Assembly (NCBI GenBank): GCA_002964805.2
Contig: PUDQ02000079.1
Coordinates: 434,001-498,000, forward strand
Origin: Trametes villosa
Taxonomy: Eukaryota; Basidiomycota; Agaricomycetes; Polyporales; Polyporaceae
Direction of reading: 5' to 3'
Length of the DNA stretch: 64,000 bases
Shown here: one piece after another, positions 35,294 to 44,546 of the stretch
Layout of the letters: each line of letters begins with the position of its first letter
Numbering within the stretch: the stretch's first letter is position 1
Position numbers and translations under genes: made by a program
Notes under the pieces: generated by a model
The model's database searches: none
What the model was told of the DNA's origin: nothing
What the model saw: the letters and a program-made list of their open reading frames with translations, nothing else

Positions 35294-36944
35294 CCGGCTG
35301 AATCAGTCAGCACACCGGGCGGCCGCCCGCCTCGCCTCCCTCCCCGCTGAGCACCTGCTCCACAAGTTCGTCATCCGCTGCTCAACGCGCGTCCCCCGCT
35401 TTCACCACACTCCCCTCCACAAGCTCTTCCGTGCTTTCCCCGACCTTCGCAACGTTGCCCCGGCACGACCACCAACTGCACGCGCGTCCGAAGACGACGA
35501 CGCCCTCACCGTGTCGGTGGCAGAAGACAAGGAGAAAGCTCGCGCCCAGGCGCTGGAGGCGTTGGAAGGGACGGGGGTGTGTGTCTTCGTGCAAGGGTGC
35601 GTCTCCGGCACCACACTGGGCGCCGCCGCAGTGGTCGCAACAGGTACCGGCGGGAGCGTGTCCTGTGGAGTGTCCCTCGGGCCCGCCGCTTTGCGGCAGG
35701 CGCACGACGGGACATTAGCAGCGATCACGTTGGCGTTGTGCGCGATTATGCGTTGCCCTCGGGCAACTCGCGCCAGCGTCCTTGTCCCGGACCGCACCGC
35801 GATCCATATGGTCGTGTCCCAACCGGACCACCCCCTCTCCAGGCTCTTCCTGGAGAGGCTGAGCACGATACGGCGCCGCGCCCGCTCCTCCCTTCGCGTT
35901 CAGCTCGTCTGGGCGCCCCTCCGCGCCAAGGACCACGCTTGCGCCGCGCGTACACGCGATCGCGCACTCTTGGCCGCGGGGGGATCGGAGTCCCAGGAGC
36001 CGGAACTCCCTCGAGCCGTCGTGGATGCGCTTCGCAATCTGCGCACCGAGCGGCCAGTACTCCAGAAGCAGCACGACGCGGTCCTGCTCGAGCGGTGGAA
36101 GACGATCTGGCTGGAGTCCCCTCAAGGCAGACGCTGCGCGCGGGCTGTGGACGACTCGCCTCCGAACACCAAGGGGCACCCGATCTACCGCGGCTTGTCC
36201 CGTGCACAGTGCAGCGTCCTCACCCAGCTGCGCAGCGGCCACGTCGGGCTGAACGCCTACTTGGCGCGCATCCGCGCGGTCGACTCCCCTCTCTGCTCCC
36301 GGTGCCTAATCCCGGAGACCCCCGCCCACTTCTTGCTCACATGCAGGCGGTACACGGCAGAGCGGCACGCGCTGCGCCGAGCAGTCGACGGGCCGCTGTC
36401 GTTGCGCAGCACGATTGGCAATGTCAAGGCCCGTGCAGCGGTGCTGGAGTACGTACAGGCCACCGGACGCTTCGAGGCGTACCGTCTCGGAGGCGCGCCC
36501 GCCTAGTACCCGACGCCCGCGCGACGACAGCGCCGTCCTCCCCGCGACCCCTACTCCTCTCCCGCATTCCCCATACCCCCATTTCCTTTCCTTCTACTTT
36601 CCTTTCCCATTTTCTTCTTGTTTCCTTTCCCTACACCGGCTTCGGCGGTCTACTAGAGGCTGGTACCTCTCGGCTCCCCTCGGACACGCCGCCCACCCCA
36701 TTCCGTTCATGTCTGTCATACCCCCTCGCGTACACTTCCTCTCACTCTCGCCTGCAACGGCGTTAGCTACGTACACCCCGGCTCGTTCTCTCCCACTGCT
36801 ACCCTCCCCGTACCTCATATCCCGTCCCGCCCCACATGTCGTCGTCTCATGCCGCCCGCGTAGTATAATGCCAGTGGCAACATCGGCCGTAACCGGCCTC
36901 CGTGCCACTATAATCAATGATCATATCTATCTATCTATCTATCT
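35294..36944 (+). mobile_element. 5'-truncated non-LTR retrotransposon (LINE, Tad-like)
   Basis: 1651 bases between two copies of an 11-bp direct repeat. Only the end of the second LINE protein remains, in the host frame to the stop at 36506: a linker like that after the reverse transcriptase (HRAAARLASLPAEHLLHKF), an RNase H-like domain (about 35570-35830) and a C-terminal zinc knuckle region (YRGLSRAQCSVLTQLRSGHV, then C-x2-C-x7-H-x4-C in SPLCSRCLIPETPAHFLLTC). The reverse transcriptase and upstream parts are missing, as expected of 5' truncation during target-primed reverse transcription. A CT-rich 3' untranslated region of about 430 bases ends in ATCT repeats. In the RNase H part the first catalytic Asp position appears as Gln (VFVQGCVSG) and the usual Glu site reads HDGTLAAI, so this copy is probably inactive. 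Confidence 0.85.
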
Positions 36945-36948
36945 ATCT
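36925..36948 (+). repeat. (ATCT)6 tail of the LINE overlapping the target duplication
   Basis: Six ATCT units; the first five belong to the LINE tail and the sixth forms the start of the right duplication. Tetranucleotide tails in place of poly(A) are known for several LINE groups. Confidence 0.75.
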
Positions 36949-36955
36949 GTCCGCA
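36945..36955 (+). repeat. Right target-site duplication of the LINE
   Basis: Same 11-mer as 35283-35293. Immediately after it the LRR-like frame resumes (CTTCGACACCTCCGACTGAG in frame as LRHLRLR). Confidence 0.8.
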
Positions 36956-37211
36956 GCTTCGACACCTCCGACTGAGGGGCCGGATTCACAACAACCGCTT
37001 GACGGAAGCTATCATGCGTCGTATGCACGCCCGCGCGGCGTATGGTGCGCGGCGCCTGGAGACGCTGCAGGTGGAGCTGTTCGCTGAGGACCACTACTTC
37101 CACCACCGGACGGAGTGGGCGGTGCTGAAGAAGGTGCTTGCCCCGTTCACCGCCGAGGTGAAGGTGATAGGACATCGTGCGGCTAGTCCAGAGGGCGTGA
37201 TGTTGAACTGA

Positions 37212-37663
37212 CGCGATACTGCGCGGTCAACGCGGACGAGGGGAGGGTGAGGAGGATTGCGCTCTGTTTGCTGCGACAGCCTAGATGAAAATATCGCTTT
37301 GGGGGAGTTTAGAAGGGGTAACCCTGCCGGGCTTGAGTACTCGTGCTGTAGAAAGTAGTACTGGAAGATATGTTATAATAGAACCAAATCCACTATGCTT
37401 AATCGATCAGGGGTATCATCCAAGGTATTGTGAAAGTCTGAGCTCGGTGAGGGGCGAACTCTACGATTGCCAAACTGGGCGATCGGTCGGAAGCGCCGGA
37501 TGCGTGCTTGGGCTCTAGGAGGACGGCCAATTAATGCTTGGCATCCTCCACCATTCTCTTCCAAACGCACGCATCGCTTAACCTAGCTGTTCAACACATA
37601 CACTGGGTGTACACTCGAATTCGACGCTACAACTCGCATCGCTGCTCCCATAAACTTGCAAGG
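37212..37663. other. Intergenic stretch between the LRR gene and the kinase gene
   Basis: AT-richer than the neighbouring coding sequence; 3' region of the LRR gene and promoter of the kinase. No gene seen. Confidence 0.4.
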
Positions 37664-38906
37664 ATGTCTTCAAGGCAGATCAAGCGCGTCACTCTTACAT
37701 CGAAAAAGAACTGGTGGATGGGTGAGCCCCGCGCGCGTCCAAGTCATTGCCAGACTTGCTAACGAGCGACGCGAAAGCATAGTTGAGTTCGATGAAGAGA
37801 GCGCGGGCGCAGATCCACCACCCATCGGGAGCCCGTCTGCCGAGGAACCGCGCGCGAGCGAGTCGCAGCACGACCGCACGCCCCGTTTGCTACACCGCCA
37901 GACACCGCGCACGTACGAGACCACGTCGCACGCGTCCGCGCCCATCTACACCCCGCCGACGAACCCGAGCACGATCTTCTCCTTCCCTACACCTACGTCC
38001 TACTCCGCGCCGCCGAACCCGACGCAGCACCTCGCGCCTGTCGCGGCAGGGTCCGCGTCAGAGCTGTTCAAGTGCGTGGTGAAGAAGCCGAACGTGGTGC
38101 AGCTCGAGATCAACGGCGAGATGCAATCGAACGCGAAGGACGTCACGACGCAGTTCCTCGCGGAGCTGCGCGTATACACGACGCTCGCGCGCCACCGCAA
38201 CATCACCGCGTTCCTCGGCTGCCTGGAGAACGTCGGGATGGTGCTCGAGTACCTCGAGGGCCGGACGCTCTACGACGTGATCCGTGAGCAGAAGTGCACC
38301 CTCTCGTGCGCGAAGAAGGTTGACTACCACAACCAGCTTCTGGACGGGCTCACCCACCTCCACGCGTACGGCCTGAGCCACGGGGACATCTCGCTGCTCA
38401 ACATCCTGGTCACGCACTCCTCGGATACTATCAAGCTCTTCGACTTCGGTCGGTCTGTCTCAGCAGAGTCCACCTATGCATCCCCTGATGACGACATCTA
38501 CGAGCAACCTGGATCTCCACCTCTTCCGCCGTCGCGCAACAACTCGCGCTTTGGCCACAGACCACCCCCTACCCCGCTTCCACCTGTCGCAGCGCCTCGC
38601 AAGGTGGAACAGATCTACCCTGGTACGCGTCCATTCTCCGCGCCCGAGATTCTGCGTGGAGAATGCCAAGACGCGCGGCTAGCGGATGCCTACAGCTTCG
38701 GCATGATCCTAGTCTGCCTCGACCGGTGCGAGCTTGTCGATGTGAAACCATGGGACCAGCGGAAAGACAAACTTCCGAACGGGTTCCTCGACGGCCTGAC
38801 GGTGTTCGGCGACCGGTGCGTGGAGTACCTCAAACGCTGGGACCAAGGACGACGGAGGCTACTCAAGGCAGACATGTTGGACATTGATGTGACCATGCAG
38901 TCTTGA
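37664..38906 (+). CDS. Protein kinase-like protein of agaricomycete type
   Basis: Exon 1 (37664-37721) encodes MSSRQIKRVTLTSKKNWWM; a 61-nt intron (37722-37782) with a GCTAAC branch site leads to exon 2 (37783-38906). After a disordered Pro/Ser-rich N-terminus the kinase domain has the ATP lysine candidate in CVVKKPNVV, the helix C Glu in FLAELRVYTTLARHRNI, a hinge MVLEYLEGRTLYDVI, a catalytic loop SHGDISLLNILV, LFDFGRS and GTRPFSAPEIL. Thus HRD has become HGD while the catalytic Asp, the Asn and the DFG Asp are kept. Between DFG and APE lies a Pro/Ser/Arg-rich insert of about 50 residues (SPDDDIYEQPGSPPLPPSRN and on). The last lobe is short (DAYSFGMILVCL). It may be active or a weak kinase; substrate unknown. 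Confidence 0.82.
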
Positions 38907-39154
38907 GCGGCCCTCAACCCATCCATCCACCTCTCTACTCAGCCCCAACTTCTTCAACGGACCACTCATTCCCAAGCACGTACCCCCGCTCTGTTGTATA
39001 CCACGCTGTATTTGTAGCCATGCCTCTCCAACATCCCCCCTGTAATGCACACTCTACGAAAACGCGACAAGTGCGTACCTGCAATATTATCTATATGCTC
39101 GCTAATGTACTGTAGTCGCGCGAACGTCAACTCCAACCAGTCTACTGCCGTATC

Positions 39155-40146
39155 TCACCCTAACGCCGCTACCCTCTCGGTTTCCGCTTTGCTGTGCTCC
39201 CAAACAGCCTTCCTCGCCTCGTCCGATCCATAATATCTGTATTTGCCGATATCCTCGCCTTTCGGGCCCCTGCGGGATGCGCCGCCACCGCTCTGCAAGA
39301 GGTTGTACAGGGTGTATTCCGCGCAATCTGCGGGGGAGGTGGTGATCGGCCAGACCAACAAGTTGAGCGCCGCGGCTCCGATGGAGCCCAGCGAGGGGTA
39401 CGCGTTTTTCACGATAGACGTGCGCACGCCGCCCGGGTTGGTATGTACGAATGCGATGTCAGGGTGCTGTTCTGCGAACGACTGCACGCGAACCGTAAGT
39501 GGTCAACCTTGCGCGTCGGAGCGGTGGGCACCGGACGTACCTCCATCATCATGTCAGTGTAGGTGGGAGATGTCGCGCCCGCGCGCGGTATGCTATAGTT
39601 CTTCCGCAGGCCCAAGTCGTTCAGGTCGACCTCCATGCCGTACCCCGCGCCGAGCACCGACAGCACGCGCGCGTCCTCGCCCGCATCCTTCGCCTTCCTC
39701 AACAGCGGGAGCAGATCATGCACAAACTTCCAGCGCGCGTAGTAGTGCAGCCCGAGCCGGCGGTCGATGCCCTCCTTTGTCTCGTCCCGGCCCTTGAAGT
39801 TGAGCAGCCCGGGCGAGAGCACGAGGAAGTTGATCTTCGGGAGGCGCGCCACGAGCGACGCGGCGGTCGCCTGGATGTTGCGCATGAGCGAGACGTCGCA
39901 CGCGACGAACTCGTGCGTCGCCGTCGCAGCCGCGGGTTTGGGGAGCGTCGCGAGGATGGTGTCCGCGGCGGCCTGGTTGCGCCCGACGATGACGATGTGC
40001 GCGTCCCCGCCGGTGTGGCGCGCGAAGGCCTCTGCGGTGGCTTGCCCGATGCCGGAGGTGCCGCCGACGAAGACGGCGACGGGACGGTAGGAGAGCGCGG
40101 AGAGGGCCGCGCGGTTTGCGGCGCGCACGACGGCAAGAGAAGGCAT
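39155..40146 (-). CDS. Short-chain dehydrogenase/reductase-like protein
   Basis: The start is ATG at 40146 (MPSLAVVRAANRAALSALSY). The Rossmann cofactor motif is VFVGGTSGIGQATAEAFARH, followed by HIVIVGRNQAAAD and an acidic D in EFVACDVSLM. The usual NNAG is replaced by LVLSPGLL. One intron (about 54 nt) joins SPTYTDMMME to SFAEQHPDIAFVHTNPGGVR. The position expected for YxxxK reads YTDMM, so the catalytic lysine is absent from the normal place; an upstream HYYARWKFVHDL has a Tyr-Lys pair at different spacing. About 310 residues. Fungal relatives of this subgroup are often annotated as NAD(P)-binding proteins without known substrate. Activity is therefore uncertain. Confidence 0.87.
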
Positions 40147-40565
40147 TGGAGGTAGATGGACGGGATAGAAGTTGCGGCCCAATGCGCGCGTTCGCGCGTC
40201 TTATAAGTACGCTGTCTTCTAGGCGACAAGCTGTACGACGCGTCCGTTCGGCACACAACTACGAGGGCGACGTAGTGTTCGCGGCGCGTTCGGAGGCGGT
40301 GCTGCTTACCGCACTCGGAAGTTGTGCCTGCCGTCGCGCAATCTCAATCGAGGTCCGAGTAGCCGAGCACGAAGATCATGTTGATCGCGACGACCTGCCT
40401 CTTCGGCTGAGACTTGCAGTAGAGGGCGTATGGCACACGCGTGCACGGCTTGTGCAATGGACGCGCATCGTCGCGCGGCCGGCATACACACGCTCGCCAT
40501 GCCACCCGCGCCCAGTGGACATCACACCCAAACTCGCACTCGAACGTGTGCATGTAGCATACTAC

Positions 40566-42252
40566 TTACGCATAGGACACATCCGAATCACCATCGACAT
40601 CATCCTCCACTTTGGGCGTTTTCAAGCGTTGTTGCTTGACAGACCCCTTCTGCCGCGGGCGCGCCTCCTTTTGCTTCCGTTCTTTCTCCTGTGCCCAGGG
40701 TGGATAGAGCGTGGCGATCCGGCGTTGGAAGTCCTCGTCATAACCAACGCACTCCATTCTCCACGTGTACATTACCTGTCGAGGGAAAATGAGCACAGCA
40801 CGAAGTCCCTGACATAGCTCTTACCCAGAAGCCGGTCCGGAAGGCCTCTGTGATGTCCTCAGGGTCGAGCCTGTACATCTCTTCGGGGTTTGTGTTAAGC
40901 GCGTCTTCGGCCTCCTGTTCTGAAGGCGCGCGGCCAAGTTGATTGAACAGCGCGCGGTGTACACGAATTACCCGATCTTTGTCCTTGTGGTACAAGATCG
41001 CCCCCCATTTGGTCTGGATCTGTGTCATGTTCATGAGAGGCAGTATTGTGGGCTTTAGGCGGCTGTGTGCGACGCACCTTGGTCGGTAGCGCCTTAAACT
41101 CCGCAGGCGACATCGGCTCGGAGCGCACCAGGTTGTAATCGCCCATATATTGCCAATGCGAATCGGCCAAACCGACGAGCACCTTTTGGGTAGACATCGG
41201 CCACCTTTCCCTAGGTCGCGCCAGAAAGATGAGGCCCGGCTCCCCCGGGGTGCGCGGGACTGTCGCGTTGATGGTGACCCGGGGGAATAAGACGTGCGTG
41301 TAGGCGTGTCCGTGCTTGCGCCGGTGCTCGTCGTTGAACGTGACGGACATCGCGCGCATGTTGCCCCCGAAGTGGTCTGCCACGAACTGGCGCGGGACGC
41401 CGACATTCGCGATGGCGCTGTCGAGCGTGATGGGAACCACGGGAACGTTGCGCAGGCGGGCGTTCAGGTGCTCTTTGAGGGTACGGGGAGGGGGTGGGAC
41501 GAGGACGCCGTCGAAACGCGTCCGTTTTGCGGGACGTGCTTGTCGCGGCGCACTGTCGTCATCGAGCTCGCGCTTTATAAGCGCATTATCGTCCTGCGGG
41601 AATCCAGTAAACATGATGCCCTTTCATTTTGGTAATATCTGCCATGGGGTAGACTTGTACGAGTTGATCAACGTACCCTTTGATGTGACTGGTCGTGCAC
41701 CGCAACCTTCACTTCGTCTCCTTCCTCGAAAACGTACGGCGCGCCGTCGAGAGCAGTGACGCTCGACACACGTGAGCGAGGGGGGGAATCATGCATCGCG
41801 TTTGATGCAATGCTAGGGATGGGGCTGCCGGGTTCTCTGACGCCTGGAGCATCCTTCGAGTCCTTCGAGTCCTCGCCATTCTGTTCAATAAAAAGTAAAT
41901 CCTTTCGGATGCAAACTTATGCTAGAACATGGTAACAACTCACAAGCACGGCGCGAAGACGAAGCGGCGACCCGGGGTCTTCTTCAGGGAGCGCACCCAT
42001 GTCATGAAGAGGCTTCGGTTCGCCATCTTCAAACTGCACTGGGCTTTCGCAAGGCAAAGTAAAGGCCCGGACATCTGAATGTTGGCCTCTTTGAGCAGGA
42101 ACAGCTGAGCCATCGCGTGCAGAGACCAACGCGGTCAGCGTAGCCACTTGAGCTGCCAAGCCTGTTACCTGCGCTCGCAAGTCCGTGATGTGGGCCGCCT
42201 GCTCTTGCGCAAGCTTCTCCAAAGACGCAATCCTTTTATCGCCAGAGGGCAT
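40566..42252 (-). CDS. Basidiomycete protein of unknown function, DUF6697-like, with N-terminal coiled coil
   Basis: Five exons by eye: 42252-41944 (coiled coil: RIASLEKLAQEQAAHITDLR, then QVTGLAAQVATLTALV), 41880-41677 (SSVTALDGAPYVFEEGDEVK), 41593-41078 (NVPVVPITLDSAIANVGVPR, MRAMSVTFNDEHRRKHGHAY, HWQYMGDYNLV), 41019-40825 (IQTKWGAILYHKD, EEMYRLDPEDITEAFRTGFW) and 40775-40566 (VMYTWRMECVGYDEDFQ). The MYxWxMECVGYD segment and context resemble a domain family common in Agaricomycetes, probably DUF6697; the name is from memory. I prefer one gene because the first two exons and the rest join in phase through an 83-nt intron and only about 65 bases separate the alternative two frames. A further 3' exon ending ...INMIFVLGYSDLD (stop at 40344) is likely, but no phase-correct donor was found. 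Confidence 0.68.
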
Positions 42253-42517
42253 GGCTGGAAGACGAAGACACAAATGGCGCGAACATACGCGGAGTCGTGA
42301 GCAGACGCGACCGGCGCGTCAACGTCGTGGCACAAGACGAGCAAGACGCCGGCGCGGGGGTGCACAGGTGATCGGCATCCAATTTGAAGGCCGCCCACGT
42401 GGGATGCCCCATTAGGAAGGCCTTGTTTAAATGACGACCTCCGACAAACAAGCCGCGCCGCTTTCACTTGTCCGCCTGCCTCCTCCCTCCTTCCTCTTAC
42501 TACCATCCCTGCCCGCC
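42253..42517. promoter_or_regulatory. Shared divergent promoter of the DUF6697-like and F-box genes
   Basis: 265 bases separate the divergent starts. A strongly pyrimidine-rich run (about 42472-42512) directly precedes the F-box start on the plus strand. Confidence 0.4.
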
Positions 42518-44239
42518 ATGAAGCCCCGCGCACACATAGCCGCGCTGCCAGACGATATCCTGCTCCTAATCATGAGTCACGTCGAAGTCAGAGACATACT
42601 CGCCCTCCGACAGGTCCGTACACGCTCGCCACCTTCTAATTGCCCCTCTCGCTGACGGCTACCACCCCGGTACAGACGTCGAAACGGCTGTGCGCGATGA
42701 GCAAGCTCCGCTGGGTGTGGTACGACGCCATGAAGCGCCACGTCGTGCAAAAGGGGCTGCCCATCCCCGCCGCGTCCGTCGCGGACCTCAAGGCGCTCGA
42801 CGCGGCGCACCTCGAGGCGCGCGCCGTGCACGCCGCGCGCTTCCACGCGAACTGGAACTCGCCGCACCCAGCGGCGAAGCGGACGATCGAGTTCTCCGCG
42901 CTCGCGTACGTGGACGACCAGCTGCCGGACAGCGGCCAGTCCGCGGTTTCGCACGTCGCGTTCCTCCCCGGGCGGAACGGGAAGTACCTCGTCACCGTCG
43001 TGGGGCGCGTGTTGACGTGCTGGGAGGTCCCGCTGGGCGAGACGGAGGCGTACCGCGTGGCGGAGTGGATTGCGGCGCGGAAGATCGAGCAGGTTATTGT
43101 GAATGATGATCCGCAGAGCGATATTGCTCTGGCCTATGTCAGCGCGCATGCGACCAAGTGAGTGCACTAGTGCTGGATGCGTTCTATCGCGCGCAGGGAC
43201 CTAACACACGTCTCACACCACTTGCAGTCAGGGCGTCGTCGAGTGCAGAGCACTGTCCTTCGACGGTTTCCACGGAAGATTCCACTGCCGGATGGAGCTA
43301 CGCGCACATCGCCAGGCGGCGACCCCGCTGCACCTCTTGCGGAGCGATTATCTTGTGTTCGGCGACCCGATGCACGTCTGCTTCCTCAGCGCGCCGACTA
43401 TTGTGAAGCCCCTCGGAAAGCCGGCTTTAGCGGAGATCCCTGTGCGTTTATTGTGTTTGGAATCCATCCCTGTTTAAGTACTCACATCACCCTTGAAGGA
43501 GAACTCTATTCTCGCCGTCAAAGCCGTCAATCGCTACCTGCTTATTGTGAGGCAACGCGCGTTTGAGGTGGTCCCTGCGCCTTCATGGAGAGGTGTCCGA
43601 CCACCATACTCGGCCCTGGTCTCGGCGAGCGCGAGTATCGAACATGACATACCTGCGTCGAGCTCTGTCGTGGTCGTTCGCCAGGTCTTCGCTGCGTCCC
43701 CCGACGATCTCCCCGATTGGCCCGCAGAGCCCGTGACGGTCCTCTCCCGATACTCGGACGACGGCTTCGAGACGATGCACCAGTACGACCTGCTGCCGAA
43801 CCCGAAGGCGCAAGACCGGGATGAAAAAGAGAAGTCGGACGACCTACTGCTCGACCGTCTGCCATGCATCTTCCCTTCGCAGTACACACGCGTCATGAAC
43901 ATCGCGCCTTCGTCCTGCGATCTGCGCGTCGGGCCGAGCGGGAAGGGCTTCTGGACTGAAACGCGGAACGTCGTCGTGCGGCACGCGAAGAACCCCGCGC
44001 GCTGCCTCGTTGGGTTCGAGGTGACGACCGCGGAGGACGAGACCAAGGACGGCGGTAAGGCGGGCCCTCCTGCTGCGCGGGTCGAGCTCTCGAAGGACGT
44101 CCTGTACGCACGGCGATGCAACATCCACGAGATCTTGTGGAAGAAGTATATGATATCCTCGACTGCGCTGGAGGACACCGTCGGCAGGATCGCGGTGGGG
44201 GATGTGACGGGGAGAGTGGAGGTGCTCGACCTCGCATGA
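42518..44239 (+). CDS. F-box protein with C-terminal beta-rich region
   Basis: Starts MKPRAHIAALPDDILLLIMS, an F-box continuing HVEVRDILALRQTSKRLCAM, so the protein probably recruits targets to an SCF ubiquitin ligase. An in-frame ATG at 42431 would add 29 residues; I prefer 42518 because of its CGCC context after a CT-rich run. Three introns: after RQ, after AT(N), and after AEIP, each restoring sense. The remainder (VSHVAFLPGRNGKYLVTVVG, VEWR-like strands, TVGRIAVGDVTGRVEVLDLA at the end) has spaced Gly and Asp typical of beta-propeller-like blades, similar to many agaricomycete F-box proteins. Target unknown. Confidence 0.85.
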
Positions 44240-44546
44240 TGGGAGTGGATGATACCGTGTGCTGGCACACCCATGTATATGTACGTATCGCTGTAGTACT
44301 AGTCATCTGTATCGCTGGCTGTCTATATACCCTTCTTCACGGAACCCTCACGCATGTCGAGAACAATAGCGTCGAGACTGCTTGTAAGCGCGCGCGCAAT
44401 GTTGAACAGGCGCCGGGAGGAATGGTGGGAAAATGGAGAGGCACGAGGCGGTCGACGTCGGCGGGCACAGCGAGCTCGCGCTCTCCCCCGTCTTCCGTCT
44501 CCCATCCACCCCGCCCCACATCTGCACCTCGCGTCTGGCATGACAG
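44240..44546. other. Intergenic stretch before the Smr gene
   Basis: 3' region of the F-box gene and promoter of the Smr gene; no additional frame is credible. Confidence 0.4.

Larger units (their letters stand above)
34135..37211 (+). pseudogene. F-box/LRR-like gene interrupted by a LINE
   Basis: The host sequence is 34135-34150, a 62-nt intron (34151-34212), 34213-35293, and then 36956-37211 beyond the LINE. These parts add up to 1353 bases, exactly 451 codons with stop, and the frame is open across the element. The first part (ARAYAGSLIATLVDGAV, PVIRRIKTLVVTLPMRGW, LEILEVESSID) has the irregular Leu-rich repeats common in agaricomycete F-box-associated proteins; the last part (NNRLTEAIMRRMHARAAYGA, RLETLQVELF) continues them to the stop. 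An F-box itself was not seen. An alternative start is ATG 34188, which skips the intron. As it stands the gene is disrupted: the host frame runs into LINE sequence and stops at 36504-36506, giving a chimeric 772-codon frame from 34188. Confidence 0.8.

Noticed and set aside
35579..36766. Plus-strand frame of 395 codons in the LINE
   Set aside because: Out of frame with the RNase H and zinc-knuckle motifs; Arg/Pro-rich composition typical of a shadow.
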